NCBI RefSeq assembly: GCF_000177235.2
Contig: NC_014829.1
Location: forward strand, 2,666,001 to 2,730,000
Source of the DNA: Evansella cellulosilytica DSM 2522
GTDB taxonomy: Bacteria > Bacillota > Bacilli > Bacillales > Salisediminibacteriaceae
Length of the DNA: 64,000 nucleotides
Direction: 5' to 3'
The stretch's first letter is position 1. Each line of letters starts with the position of its first letter. A program made the translations under genes and the position numbers. Below the pieces are notes generated by a model. It was not told where the DNA came from. It ran no database searches and worked only from the letters and a program-made list of their open reading frames with translations. This document shows, in pieces, positions 29,067-38,561 of the stretch.

Positions 29067-29150
29067 TTTTTTTACCCCTTCCATCAAATGTGTTTTTGCT
29101 GTCTCCATCGTTTAACAGCATATGACTTCCTTACGGTCCAGCCATTTTAT

Positions 29151-29531
29151 TTAATCCATTAATATAGCACCATTTATATTTGTGAAAATTTGAGATTGTG
29201 CTTCACTTCTATCCATTGCAGTAATTACTGTTTCATTTTTCGCACTGACAACTAATGCAATATCGTTAGTTAAAACTAATGAGTCATTAACACCTTTTGT
29301 TTGTGCTTCCATCACTTTTGAGTGAATTTCATCCCATTTTTCGCTAGGAATTTGAATCCCTCTTTCTTGAAGTCTTTTTTCTGCATGTTTACTTATTTTT
29401 AACGAGCTTTGATCAAGAGATTGATTCAAGATTGTTTGGAATGACACATCAGACTTATTTACTTGCTTTTGCTTCGATATTGGCTTATGCAATAATTGCT
29501 GCATATGGTGAGGCATGATCTTGTGATTCAT
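29151..29531 (-). CDS. Flagellar operon protein (TIGR02530-like)
   Basis: This 126-residue cytoplasmic protein resembles the uncharacterised 'flagellar operon protein' family found between flgD and flgE in many Firmicutes. It has the segment ISKHAEKRLQERGIQIPSEKWDEIHSKVMEAQ and a C-terminal beta-rich part with AMDRSEAQSQIFTNINGAILMD. The ATG at 29529-29531 lies 5 bases after GGAGGGG. The function is unknown; hook assembly is suggested by position. Confidence 0.8.
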   Translation of the reverse strand: MNHKIMPHHMQQLLHKPISKQKQVNKSDVSFQTILNQSLDQSSLKISKHAEKRLQERGIQIPSEKWDEIHSKVMEAQTKGVNDSLVLTNDIALVVSAKNETVITAMDRSEAQSQIFTNINGAILMD

Positions 29532-29549
29532 AAATACCCCTCCAAACAT

Positions 29550-29999
29550 TTATTTCGCCGATTTAATCACCTGTATATCCTTTGTTGAAACTGTATGCTG
29601 ATCATCAATAACTAAAGATGCAGATCCATTTTGAAATTTAACAGATGTTACAACACCTTCTACAACTTCCATCCTTTTAGATCCGTCCTCATTTACTCGT
29701 TCTCTCTCCCATTGAACTTCTTTCCCGATTAACTCGCTATGGGAAACAAATTGGTTTTGATGGGAATCAAGGAACTTTTGTAAATTCGTATTCATATTTG
29801 TCATTTGTTCAAGTGATGTAAATTGCGCCATTTGTGCAATAAACTCTTTGTCTTCCATTGGGTTAAGTGGGTCTTGATTTTGTAGTTGTGTAATTAAAAT
29901 TCTTAAAAAAGCATCCTTATCTAAATCACCAGTATTTCTTGCTTTTTGCTGTTTTTGAAAGTCTGATAAATACAAACTATCATTAATAGTATTAGGCAT
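29550..29999 (-). CDS. flgD: Flagellar hook-capping protein FlgD
   Basis: FlgD is the cap that guides hook assembly. The conserved N-terminus has [35 protein letters not shown], diagnostic for the family. The protein is short (149 residues) and lacks the large C-terminal domain of enterobacterial FlgD, as is usual in Bacilli. It lies directly after fliK. Confidence 0.95.
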   Translation of the reverse strand: MPNTINDSLYLSDFQKQQKARNTGDLDKDAFLRILITQLQNQDPLNPMEDKEFIAQMAQFTSLEQMTNMNTNLQKFLDSHQNQFVSHSELIGKEVQWERERVNEDGSKRMEVVEGVVTSVKFQNGSASLVIDDQHTVSTKDIQVIKSAK

Positions 30000-30008
30000 A
30001 AAAACCTC

Positions 30009-31211
30009 CTAAGCATTCATGTTTATCGTTTCTTCTAACAATTCTAGAAAGCTCTCTAATTCTTCTTCCCCTTCATCCTGTTCAGTTGTTTGAGGGGAAT
30101 GTTCGCCCTGCTGATGTCGTTCTTCAGGATTGTCTTTAGCAGCTTGATTTTGTGTATGTTGCTGCTGTGTTATCTCAATTCGTTCTACTTGGATATTTTG
30201 TGATTGTAAAGCATGCTTTAATTGGTGCAATTGGCCTTCCATTAATTCACGAGCAATTGCTGTTGTTGTCATCATTTTTGCTACTAACACACCATTCAGC
30301 TGTTGAATCGTTATATCTAGTCTACCTAAAGATTGCGGATGAAGCTTTAAGCTTAATTGTTGCATGCCATTACTTAGATTTTTAAATTGACTTCGAGAAA
30401 GTAATGTTTCTATCTGTCTAATAAACTGTTGCTCTGTAGGTGTTGCGTTGTTAGCTTGTCCATGTTGAACAACCATTTGCTGCAAACGAGACATGTGGCT
30501 ATTACTTAAGTCGAATGCTAGAACAGGTGTACTACTAGCCACCCCTTGATCCGTTTGCTTTAATGAAGTGGCATAAACTTGCGCTAATAGCTTATTTTCA
30601 TCGAATGCATGGTTTAAATTATTCAATATCGAACTAACTGTATGATCAGATCTGACAGCATTATTAAATTTCTCATATTGAGACGCCATTTGCCTTAACA
30701 TGTCTTGCCACGACTTTACACTTTCATCATGTAGCGTAACTTTAAACACATCTTCAACTGTCTTTATCACGTTCTCGCTCGGTAGTAGTTGATTTTGTTG
30801 GATTTGCTCGTTAATGACACCAGATAGAATCATGTCGACGAATTTTTCAACCTGAAAATCTACATCTATAACCGTCTTCGCTTCATCTAAAGTCTCTTTT
30901 GCAACATCTGAAGTATTCCTCAGGACATCGATAAAGTCACTTATCGTTAAATCATGAAATAATTGACTATCATAATCGTCTACTTTTGATTCGTTATTTT
31001 TTGCATACAACAGTAATAACTCTCTTAAAGCGTTTATTTCATCTGAGAGTTTCATTGAACTACCATTTGGCAAGTTTGAATCACCTTCACCATGCAAAAG
31101 AGATGACAGAAGCTCATCAAAACTGACTACAGTATTGCCCTCAACCATCGAATCCTTTTCAGGGATTTTTGAGTTAACTTGATTCATCAGTTGCATTTGT
31201 GGAATGATCAC
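30009..31211 (-). CDS. fliK: Flagellar hook-length control protein FliK
   Basis: FliK is the secreted ruler that triggers the FlhB switch. The N-terminal two thirds are low in conservation. The C-terminal Flg_hook domain (about residues 280-350: LSLKLHPQSLGRLDITI and LMEGQLHQLKHALQSQNI) identifies it. The tail is Gln/Glu-rich. It starts at GTG after GGGAGGTG. Confidence 0.92.
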   Translation of the reverse strand: MIIPQMQLMNQVNSKIPEKDSMVEGNTVVSFDELLSSLLHGEGDSNLPNGSSMKLSDEINALRELLLLYAKNNESKVDDYDSQLFHDLTISDFIDVLRNTSDVAKETLDEAKTVIDVDFQVEKFVDMILSGVINEQIQQNQLLPSENVIKTVEDVFKVTLHDESVKSWQDMLRQMASQYEKFNNAVRSDHTVSSILNNLNHAFDENKLLAQVYATSLKQTDQGVASSTPVLAFDLSNSHMSRLQQMVVQHGQANNATPTEQQFIRQIETLLSRSQFKNLSNGMQQLSLKLHPQSLGRLDITIQQLNGVLVAKMMTTTAIARELMEGQLHQLKHALQSQNIQVERIEITQQQHTQNQAAKDNPEERHQQGEHSPQTTEQDEGEEELESFLELLEETINMNA

Positions 31212-31243
31212 CTTTTCTCACCTCCCTTCAATTAATGACTGTT

Positions 31244-31816
31244 CTATTCAGACAATATCGTTATTATCTCTGCTGCATCAGCTGGGTCTAATCTACTAAT
31301 GATTTGAGACTTTGTATCTACTTTCATCATTCTTAAATACGTAGCAGCTTCCTCGTTCGTCATTTCACTAAGAATATTTGCGGCTTTTGAAGCTGACATT
31401 GCTTCTAATGTTCGGATAATCTCTTTTATATCAGTTACAACTATATCTTCGTCAATAACATCTTCCCCGTGTTCCTCCATTGTGGATAATTGATCTTCTA
31501 GGAGTGTAATCTGAGCTTCTCTATCTTCTAAATCAAGCTCTAATTGGTAAATTTGGGAAGCGTAACTAGATACCTCACGCTCTAAGTTTGCAATTTCTTC
31601 TTCTAAGGAAAAGCCCTCTTCATCTTCACCTTCTTCAACCTGCTCCTCGCTATCAATAAAAGGTAAGAAAGAAACAGTTTGTTGTAGGCGTTCACCAACA
31701 TTCATTATACCTGTCGTATGCAATAATACACCTGCTAAAATAATGGCAAAAATAATAGGAATTAATATCACCATTAAGAAATATTGCCATTTACTCTCCT
31801 TGTGGTTTTCACTCAT
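31244..31816 (-). CDS. ylxF: YlxF/MotE family protein
   Basis: The 190-residue protein has one N-terminal membrane helix (about residues 13-33), an acidic linker, a coiled coil (about 65-115) and a C-terminal domain (TLEAMSASKAANILSEM, then IISRLDPADAAEIITILS) similar to the MgtE N-terminal and FliG-like repeat fold. MotE-like proteins act in motility of other bacteria. It sits between fliJ and fliK as in B. subtilis. Confidence 0.85.
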   Translation of the reverse strand: MSENHKESKWQYFLMVILIPIIFAIILAGVLLHTTGIMNVGERLQQTVSFLPFIDSEEQVEEGEDEEGFSLEEEIANLEREVSSYASQIYQLELDLEDREAQITLLEDQLSTMEEHGEDVIDEDIVVTDIKEIIRTLEAMSASKAANILSEMTNEEAATYLRMMKVDTKSQIISRLDPADAAEIITILSE

Positions 31817-31829
31817 ATGTTCACCTATT

Positions 31830-32267
31830 TCATCGTTTCATAAATTGCTGTATAGATAACTCATCCAAAAATGAATTATCTAATCTAGCTTCATTCAATT
31901 TATATAACTCAAACTTTCGTTCTTTCATTTTTTCATATTTTTTTACATCGACAGTTTTTAATGATAGCTTTTGCTGCTTTGCATTCATCACATCTCTCGT
32001 TCGTTGTGTCTCTCTTTGTAAATGATTAATTTCTTTTTGCAGAAACTGAAGGGTATCTTGTATATGCTGAATATTTCCAATTGGAATGCCGCTCTTTAAT
32101 TTTTCGTCATACGCCATTAATAAATCTTCTTTTTTTTTCAGCTGATGATACAACTCTGTTGCAACATTTTCAAAATGGTTCATTGAGTCTCTATATGCAA
32201 GTTCAGCTTCTGTCTTTTCATGCTCTTTCACTTCAAGCACTTTTTGTAATCCATATTGAAAAGGCAT
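31830..32267 (-). CDS. fliJ: Flagellar export chaperone FliJ
   Basis: FliJ is the central coiled-coil stalk of the export ATPase. The 145-residue protein is almost wholly helical coiled coil and begins MPFQYGLQKVLEVKEHEK, typical for FliJ. The ATG at 32265-32267 lies 7 bases after GGAGGA and one base past the fliI stop; an upstream in-frame ATG would overlap fliI and lacks support. Confidence 0.92.
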   Translation of the reverse strand: MPFQYGLQKVLEVKEHEKTEAELAYRDSMNHFENVATELYHQLKKKEDLLMAYDEKLKSGIPIGNIQHIQDTLQFLQKEINHLQRETQRTRDVMNAKQQKLSLKTVDVKKYEKMKERKFELYKLNEARLDNSFLDELSIQQFMKR

Positions 32268-32268
32268 A

Positions 32269-33594
32269 TTATTGTCCTCCAAATTCACTAATTAAATGTC
32301 TTACAGCATCATCAATAGTAATTTGTTCATGTAGATCTTGCTTTATATAATTGATTACTTGAGGGTATAGTTTAATTGCCTCATCCAAATCTTTATTAGT
32401 ACCTCTTTTGTATGCGCCAATACTAATTAGATCTTCAGAATCATAATATTGTGATAAGTAGTTTCTAACTTTATCGGCAGCTAACTTATGTTCAGGTGTA
32501 ACAAGATCGTTCATAAGTCGACTTATACTTGTTAATACGTTAATAGCTGGAAACTGCCCTTTGTTTGCGAGCTTTCGGTCTAACACTAAGTGCCCATCTA
32601 ATATACCTCTTACTGTATCGGCAATAGGTTCATTTAAGTCATCGCCATCTACTAATACTGTATAAAATGCAGTTATTGTCCCGTATTCATTTGTACCACT
32701 TCGTTCTAGAAGCTTTGGAAGAGTAGCAAATACTGATGGCGTATACCCTTTCGTAGTTGGCGGCTCACCAACAGCTAAACCAATTTCACGCTGTGCCATC
32801 GCCACTCTTGTTACAGAATCCATCATAAGATTGACGTTTAACCCCTGATTTCGAAAGAATTCAGCTATCGCTGTTGCTGTCATAGCCCCTTTTATTCTCA
32901 TTAACGCCGGTTGATCAGAAGTCGCAACAACAACAATTGTGTTTTTTAAACCGTCCTCGTTTAAATCTCTTTCTACAAAATCACGAACTTCGCGCCCCCG
33001 TTCGCCAATTAATGCTATGACGTTAATATCAGCCTCTGAGTTCTTGGCAATCATTGCCATTAATGTACTCTTCCCCACACCACTTCCAGCAAAAATCCCA
33101 ATTCTTTGGCCTTTACCTACGGTGAACAAGCCATCAATAGCTCTTATTCCTAAGCTTAACGCTTCCGTAATTCTTGGCCTTTTTAATGGATTAGGTGGCG
33201 TATTATCCGTAGGGAAGTTTGTTAAGCCATTCTTCAACTCAGTATGATCTAATGGACGCCCTAATCCATCAACAACTTGACCTACTAAACTTGTGCCTAT
33301 TTTTATTTGTAAAGGCTTGTTTGTTGCTTCCACTAAGCTTCCAGGAGCAATTTCAGTTGTTGCATCAAATGGCATAAGTAATACATTTTCGTCTCTAAAC
33401 CCGACAACCTCAACCATAATTTTTCGAAAAGGTTTCGTTTTTCCGACTAATATATAACATATATCACCTACGGATACACGAGGTCCTTTTGACTCAATCA
33501 TTAAGCCAACAACTTGTGAAACTTTTCCATAATGCTTAAAAGATGATAAGTTGTCCACTTCTTGAATTAAATTGTTAAACACGGTTACCTTCAC
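32269..33594 (-). CDS. fliI: Flagellum-specific ATPase FliI
   Basis: FliI powers and chaperones type III flagellar export. The P-loop GSGVGKST is at residues 170-177, followed by ALIGERGREVRDF and VMMDSVTRVAMAQREIGLA-type motifs of the F1-beta family. It starts at GTG; a second GTG at 33582 has better-placed AAGG and would remove four residues. The frame overlaps the fliH 3' end by 8-20 bp. Confidence 0.96.
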   Translation of the reverse strand: MKVTVFNNLIQEVDNLSSFKHYGKVSQVVGLMIESKGPRVSVGDICYILVGKTKPFRKIMVEVVGFRDENVLLMPFDATTEIAPGSLVEATNKPLQIKIGTSLVGQVVDGLGRPLDHTELKNGLTNFPTDNTPPNPLKRPRITEALSLGIRAIDGLFTVGKGQRIGIFAGSGVGKSTLMAMIAKNSEADINVIALIGERGREVRDFVERDLNEDGLKNTIVVVATSDQPALMRIKGAMTATAIAEFFRNQGLNVNLMMDSVTRVAMAQREIGLAVGEPPTTKGYTPSVFATLPKLLERSGTNEYGTITAFYTVLVDGDDLNEPIADTVRGILDGHLVLDRKLANKGQFPAINVLTSISRLMNDLVTPEHKLAADKVRNYLSQYYDSEDLISIGAYKRGTNKDLDEAIKLYPQVINYIKQDLHEQITIDDAVRHLISEFGGQ

Positions 33595-34366
33595 CTTCTT
33601 TGAGCTTTTCTAGTAACCCTATTTTTAACTGTGACAACTGGTTATCAATGCTAGCTTCCATTAGCCCGAATGGCGTTTCCACTAGACAGCCATCCTCATC
33701 TAGGTCCTCTCTCGGGTATATATATAATTGTCTAGTATGTGTTGCTATTTGCATTAACTCTTCTTTATGCTGTAATGTTTTTTCATATCTTTCTGGATGT
33801 ACATATACTCTAATCTCTTCTTGTAACCGTACTTCTGAAATGGCTTCTTTTAATACATACAACCAAGATTCTTGATTAGATTGTATAGTAGAGCCGACAA
33901 TTTTCTGTGCTACTTTAATCGAAAGATCTAACATTATTTTTTCGGCATGCTCAATATGGTTTAGGGCATCTTCTTTTGCTTTTGAAACTATGCTTCTAGC
34001 TTTTTCTATTTTCTCTGCATATTGTTGATGTGCTTCTTGAAGGCCAATTTCATACCCTTGTCTTCTGCCATTTTCCTCAGCCTCTTGAAATCGTTGCTCT
34101 GCCTCTACTTGCATATTTGCTTCAGCCTGCTTTAAATCTTCCTGCCATCTCTCCACTTCATTTTTAGCATTTGCAAGAATTTGCTCAGCCTCTAAATTAG
34201 CATCTGTAATCTTCTGTTCTAAATAGTGAACGTCACTTGCTGAATCATTATTATCTGGTGTCAGCGAAGATTGATTTTTACGCACATAAGAGATAGTACG
34301 AAGCTTTATTTCTTTTCTACTCTCATCTATTTGCTTGGCATTTTTAGACTTAATTAATTTAGACAA
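33575..34366 (-). CDS. fliH: Flagellar assembly protein FliH
   Basis: FliH regulates the FliI ATPase and tethers it to the C ring. The 263-residue protein has a long charged coiled coil with AEQRFQEAEENGRRQGYEIGL and a C-terminal domain (DLSIKVAQKIVG, then EIRVYVHPE). I prefer a TTG start at 34364-34366, 9 bases after GGAGGAG, giving an 8-bp overlap with the fliG stop; other in-frame GTG/TTG codons lie up to 34393. Confidence 0.92.
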   Translation of the reverse strand: MSKLIKSKNAKQIDESRKEIKLRTISYVRKNQSSLTPDNNDSASDVHYLEQKITDANLEAEQILANAKNEVERWQEDLKQAEANMQVEAEQRFQEAEENGRRQGYEIGLQEAHQQYAEKIEKARSIVSKAKEDALNHIEHAEKIMLDLSIKVAQKIVGSTIQSNQESWLYVLKEAISEVRLQEEIRVYVHPERYEKTLQHKEELMQIATHTRQLYIYPREDLDEDGCLVETPFGLMEASIDNQLSQLKIGLLEKLKEGEGNRV

Positions 34367-35369
34367 TGATATCGTCTCCTCCACCACGAGCAATGACTAT
34401 CTCTCCAGTTTCTTCTAATCGTCTAATTACCGCAACAATTCTCGTTTGTGCTTCTTCAACATCTCTCAACCTGACAGGTCCCATAAATTCCATCTCTTCT
34501 TTAAATGTTTCTACCATACGTTGAGACATGTTATTGAAGACGACTTCCTTCACTTCATCACTAGAAACTTTTAATGCTAATTGTAGATCTTCATTTTCAA
34601 CATCACGAATCACTCGTTGAATAGATCGGTTATCAAGCGTCACGATATCTTCAAATACAAACATACGCTTCTTAATTTCCTCAGCAAGCTCTGGATCTTG
34701 AATTTCCAATGCATCTAGAATCGTTCTCTCAGTGCTTCTATCAACGCTATTTAACACTTCCACAACTGCTTCAATTCCACCAGCCTGTGTATAATCTTGT
34801 GTAACAGTTGTTGAAAGTTTCCTCTCTAAAATACTTTCCACTTCGCTAACGATCTCTGGAGATGTACTGTCCATTACTGCAATACGTTTTGCTACATTAG
34901 CTTGTACTTCTTGAGGTAAAGCTGAAAGGATTTGTCCGGCCTGTTCACTATCCAAATAAGATAATATAAGTGCAATTGTCTGTGGGTGCTCATTTTGTAT
35001 AAAATTCAAAATCTGCGCTGGATCTGCTTTTCTAGCAAAGTCAAATGGACGGACTTGTAAAGTAGATGTTAATCTACTAATAATTTGCATTGCCTCGTCT
35101 TCACCTAAAGCTTTTTCAAGCACATCTTTTGCATACCCAATACCACCTTGCGTAATATACTCCTGCGCCATTGCTAACTGGTGAAATTGATCCACGATGT
35201 CTTCCTTCGTATCATTATCTACTTTTCGAACACCAGCAATTTCAAGCGTTAACTTTTCAATCTCTTCTTCTGATAAGTGCTTATATACTTTCGCAGATAC
35301 ATCAGGACCTAAAGAGATTAGTAAAATGGCGGCTTTCTCTCGTCCTGTTAATTGCTTCTTTTTCGCCAC
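34359..35369 (-). CDS. fliG: Flagellar motor switch protein FliG
   Basis: FliG joins the MS ring to the C ring and transmits torque. The 336-residue protein has the N-terminal FliF-binding domain (LTGREKAAILLISLGPD), the middle armadillo domain with the EHPQTIALILSYL motif, and the C-terminal torque helix with charged residues (VFEDIVTLDNRSIQRVIRDV). It lies 13 bp after fliF. Confidence 0.97.
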   Translation of the reverse strand: MAKKKQLTGREKAAILLISLGPDVSAKVYKHLSEEEIEKLTLEIAGVRKVDNDTKEDIVDQFHQLAMAQEYITQGGIGYAKDVLEKALGEDEAMQIISRLTSTLQVRPFDFARKADPAQILNFIQNEHPQTIALILSYLDSEQAGQILSALPQEVQANVAKRIAVMDSTSPEIVSEVESILERKLSTTVTQDYTQAGGIEAVVEVLNSVDRSTERTILDALEIQDPELAEEIKKRMFVFEDIVTLDNRSIQRVIRDVENEDLQLALKVSSDEVKEVVFNNMSQRMVETFKEEMEFMGPVRLRDVEEAQTRIVAVIRRLEETGEIVIARGGGDDIIV

Positions 35370-35382
35370 TCCGCTTCCTCCT

Positions 35383-36981
35383 TTAGTCCTCAGATAACCA
35401 TGTTCTTATAAGCTTTGAAAACTCTTCCGGCTTATCTTTAGCCAATTTTTCAAGTTGCTTTCTTCGTTGGTTTCCTTCAGTATCTTTTTCTTTAATTGGT
35501 TCTATCTCATTGTTTCCTGATTGCTCAACTACCTCCATCATATCTAACTCTTCTGATGGCTTTCCTTTACGGAATAACAAAATAATTAATATTAAAATAA
35601 GAAGTACTAAACCACCAACAATGTAATACCAAAAAGGAATATTGCTTGGAGGCTCTGGTATATCTGGTTTCCCAAAGAATTGCTGTGAAGATACAAAAAT
35701 ACGTGAATCTATATCTTCCTCTTCCCACTGTGCAGTATATTCTGCGTCAATAGATGTACGTACAATTTGCCCAAGCATCTGTTGTACAGCATTCACTCTT
35801 TCTTGCTCTTGCTGTAACTGCTCAGGTGTAGCATCTTCGAGTACTTGTGGTTCAAGCATGACTTGAATTGCAATATCTCTTATTTTATATGGACTTTCAA
35901 CAATTTCTCTTTGGATACGGTTAACATCGTTGTTAATTCGCTCTTCCATTTTCTCATAGTCGCCTACTCCACCGTTTCCAACTCCTGGATAACCTGGTAT
36001 ATCAGTTTCACCAGTTCCTGCTACACCACCATCAGCTAACTCTTGGCCTGTATATGTTTCTGTAATTCGCTCAATACTCACTGCAATTCCAGACATATCT
36101 TCTTCATTTACTGGCGTCACTAATTGTTCCTGGCGATTTTCTTGAGTAAAATCCAAGTCAGTCGAAACAGTAACTAGCACTTTATCTGTCCCAACCATTG
36201 TTCCTAGCATTTGTTGTACTTGTCGTTGCAAGTCTCGTTCAATATCCCGTTGAATTTGTCTTTGCTGTTCATATATCGTCAAAGATGAATCTACAGTAGT
36301 CGTCTGATCATCTAACTCTAAATAACGAGACATTTGATCCATCATGACTATGTTTTCAACTGGTAGATTCGGAATACTACGCGATACTAAATGATACAGT
36401 GCTCGCACTTGGTTCTGATCTAAACTATAACCGTGATCAAGGTTTAATAAAACTGATGCTGTAGCAGCTTCTCGGTCATCCGAAAGCCAAACACTTTCTT
36501 CGGGTAGTGTAATCATTACTTGCGCATTTCTTACACCATCGATATTCCTTATTAGATCTTCAATTGAAGTTTGTAAAGCTGCACGCTCTAAAAGGTTAAA
36601 TGTATTGTCTGTCGTTCCGAATCCCATATTTTCACTAAACGTTGAATAGTCGATTCTTCCACTATTAGGTAATCCTTCCGCAGCTAAGCTCACTTTTAAT
36701 TCGTTCACTTGTGCCTCTGGAACTAAAATTGATGTACCATCACTACTTACCTCTGAAGGTACACCTCTGGCATCAAGGGTATTCTTAATCTCCCCTGTCT
36801 CCTGAACAGTCAAGTTTGAATAAAGAGGTACATAATTAGTACGAGAACCAAACCACATGAACGCCAGGAAAACTAACAGGATAAGTAAAATAGTAGTAAC
36901 TAAAAGGCCTCGTTGTCTCTTTGTTCTTCCCTGCCAGAATTCTATTGATTTATTTTTGTATGTTACTATCTTTTCGTTCAT
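35383..36981 (-). CDS. fliF: Flagellar MS-ring protein FliF
   Basis: FliF forms the MS ring in the cytoplasmic membrane. It has an N-terminal membrane helix (about residues 21-42), two ring-building motifs with TSIEDLIRNIDGVRNAQVMI, and a second membrane helix followed by a cytoplasmic FliG-binding tail (about residues 450-532). The ATG at 36979-36981 follows GGAGG; 532 residues is normal. Confidence 0.96.
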   Translation of the reverse strand: MNEKIVTYKNKSIEFWQGRTKRQRGLLVTTILLILLVFLAFMWFGSRTNYVPLYSNLTVQETGEIKNTLDARGVPSEVSSDGTSILVPEAQVNELKVSLAAEGLPNSGRIDYSTFSENMGFGTTDNTFNLLERAALQTSIEDLIRNIDGVRNAQVMITLPEESVWLSDDREAATASVLLNLDHGYSLDQNQVRALYHLVSRSIPNLPVENIVMMDQMSRYLELDDQTTTVDSSLTIYEQQRQIQRDIERDLQRQVQQMLGTMVGTDKVLVTVSTDLDFTQENRQEQLVTPVNEEDMSGIAVSIERITETYTGQELADGGVAGTGETDIPGYPGVGNGGVGDYEKMEERINNDVNRIQREIVESPYKIRDIAIQVMLEPQVLEDATPEQLQQEQERVNAVQQMLGQIVRTSIDAEYTAQWEEEDIDSRIFVSSQQFFGKPDIPEPPSNIPFWYYIVGGLVLLILILIILLFRKGKPSEELDMMEVVEQSGNNEIEPIKEKDTEGNQRRKQLEKLAKDKPEEFSKLIRTWLSED

Positions 36982-37038
36982 GTTTCCTCCCACATTTTGC
37001 AGTCAATAATCAATTTGTAAAAAAAATCAAAAATTGTA

Positions 37039-37065
37039 TTAAAGTAGCAAGCAAAAAGTCCGATA
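37039..37065 (+). promoter_or_regulatory. Sigma-D-like promoter on the antisense strand (fliF-fliE gap)
   Basis: TAAA, 15 bp, then TCCGATAA matches the Bacillus sigma-D consensus (TAAA-N15-GCCGATAT) at 10 of 12 positions. It points away from fliF and would transcribe antisense to fliE, flgC and flgB. It lies in non-coding sequence, so the match is not forced by codons. Activity is inference. Confidence 0.4.
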
Positions 37066-37095
37066 ATAGTTATATAGATATGAATAGCACTAAAA

Positions 37096-37404
37096 TTAAA
37101 CTTGCATTCTCATAATCTCTTGGTAAGCTTCAATTGCCTTATTCCTAATTTCTACCGTTGTTTGAAGTGTTACACTAGCTTTTTCTGCGGTAATTAAAAC
37201 ATCATGGAGATCAACATTTTCCCCACGTACTAATCGTTCAGTCATCATCTGTGAATTAACTTGAGCATCGTTTGTATTTTGAATTGCGTTACTTAGCATT
37301 TTCTTAAAGCTATCTTGTGCCTCATAAGGCTTTATATCCGGTTTCATTGTTTGTTGCGGCTTCATAATTGAGTTCAAATTTTGTAGTGCTGCTAATTCCA
37401 ACAT
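37096..37404 (-). CDS. fliE: Flagellar hook-basal body protein FliE
   Basis: FliE connects the MS ring to the rod. The 102-residue protein has the C-terminal family motif DLHDVLITAEKASVTLQTTVEIRNKAIEAYQEIMRMQ. The ATG at 37402-37404 follows AAAGGAAG; an in-frame GTG two codons earlier is less likely. It is third in the operon. Confidence 0.95.
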   Translation of the reverse strand: MLELAALQNLNSIMKPQQTMKPDIKPYEAQDSFKKMLSNAIQNTNDAQVNSQMMTERLVRGENVDLHDVLITAEKASVTLQTTVEIRNKAIEAYQEIMRMQV

Positions 37405-37421
37405 TTTCACTTCCTTTTATA

Positions 37422-37868
37422 TTATCTGCCGATTTCAAGTGCTTTTAATAACATATTTTTATGTGCATCCAAAGTCGTTACATTTGCTTCATAACTTCTA
37501 GTAGCACTCATTAAGTCAATCATTTCTTTAAGTGGATCAACATTCGGCAGTTCAACATACCCATCTTCATTAGCATCAGGATGATCCGGTTGGAATACTA
37601 ATCGAAAAGGCGTTTCGTCTTCAACAATTTCTCTCACCTTCACACCGTTACCATGTGTTTTTCCCATCGCTTTATCTAAATGGGATGAAAACCCACTACC
37701 ATTTTGTTCTAGAACTACCATTTTTCGTCTATATGGTTGCCATTCACCATCTACTAATCTTGCTCTTGTTGTATCCGCATTAGCCATATTCGAAGAGACA
37801 ACATCCATTCTAAGTCTTTGGGCCGTTAACGCAGATGCAGATGTATTAATTCCATGAAAGATAGACAT
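37422..37868 (-). CDS. flgC: Flagellar basal-body rod protein FlgC
   Basis: FlgC is a proximal rod subunit. It has the rod-family N-terminus (FHGINTSASALTAQRLRMDVVSSNMANADTT) and a C-terminal helix (MIDLMSATRSYEANVTTLDAHKNMLLKALEIG). The length is 148 residues. It starts 5 bp after flgB ends. Confidence 0.96.
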   Translation of the reverse strand: MSIFHGINTSASALTAQRLRMDVVSSNMANADTTRARLVDGEWQPYRRKMVVLEQNGSGFSSHLDKAMGKTHGNGVKVREIVEDETPFRLVFQPDHPDANEDGYVELPNVDPLKEMIDLMSATRSYEANVTTLDAHKNMLLKALEIGR

Positions 37869-37873
37869 TCCTA

Positions 37874-38278
37874 TTACCTCCCTTGTCCAATTGCTGTCCT
37901 AATTGAATTAAATCTTCCGTTCATGCGATCAATAAGCGTATTGTAATAAATTTGATTTTTTGCTAGCTCTGCCATTTCTAAATCGACATCTACATTGTTA
38001 CCGTTGTGGTTATATTGTGTATTGTTCCTCTCTATTACTTGAACCTCGTCAGTGCTATTTCTTGAACTGAACTCTATGTGCCTTGCATCAGTACGGTTTG
38101 CCGCTAAACGTTGATTATTCATAGCTGAATTTAGTTCATGCGAGAATACTGCTTTTTTCGCTTTATAGTTTGGTGTATCCACATTTGCAATATTTTGCGC
38201 AATAGTATTATGGCGTGTCATTGATGCTGACAAAGCGGTTTCGAGTAAAGAAGTGGTAGAATTGTTAAATAAATTCAT
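37874..38278 (-). CDS. flgB: Flagellar basal-body rod protein FlgB
   Basis: FlgB is the proximal rod protein and first gene of the fla/che operon. The N-terminal helix (ALSASMTRHNTIAQNIANVDTPNYKAKK) and C-terminal helix (KNQIYYNTLIDRMNGRFNSIRTAIGQGR) are typical. It has 134 residues, and the ATG follows AAGGAGG. A 386-bp non-coding region separates it from codY. Confidence 0.96.
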   Translation of the reverse strand: MNLFNNSTTSLLETALSASMTRHNTIAQNIANVDTPNYKAKKAVFSHELNSAMNNQRLAANRTDARHIEFSSRNSTDEVQVIERNNTQYNHNGNNVDVDLEMAELAKNQIYYNTLIDRMNGRFNSIRTAIGQGR

Positions 38279-38346
38279 TACGTCCTCCTTGAAATCTAAT
38301 AAATGCTTTTTCTACAAATTACGATATTTTTCTCGTTTCTAGACAT

Positions 38347-38397
38347 ATTTTATCTTAAAAATGACTGTTGTGTATCAAACTTATTAAATTGTGTTTA
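38347..38397 (-). promoter_or_regulatory. Candidate proximal promoter(s) of the fla/che operon
   Basis: TTGATA and GATAAA are 18 bp apart (38378-38349), a weak sigma-A pattern. Overlapping it, TAAA, 14 bp, then TTTGATAC (38397-38372) keeps only the GATA core of a sigma-D -10 box. Either could drive flgB; neither is a close match. Confidence 0.3.
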
Positions 38398-38561
38398 GGT
38401 TAATATAAAAGGCCTACTTCTAATGTATGAATATAGTCATAGTAACTAGTCATTTGTTATCAAATAGTCTATTCTTACTAGTCCGTTGCTTTATACTTCG
38501 TATAACACAAACATCATTATAATCGAAATAAAGTGTTTTATGTCGTTTTTTAGGAAAAAAA

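Noticed and set aside
32469-32484. GCCGATAA on the minus strand, a possible sigma-D -10 box
   Set aside because: It lies within fliI codons (Ala-Ala-Asp-Lys) and has no TAAA at the right spacing.
38491-38505. loxP-like half sites (TTATAC-TTC-GTATAA)
   Set aside because: The resemblance covers only a few bases, the 8-bp spacer architecture of loxP is absent, and no Cre-type recombinase is nearby; XerC acts at dif.
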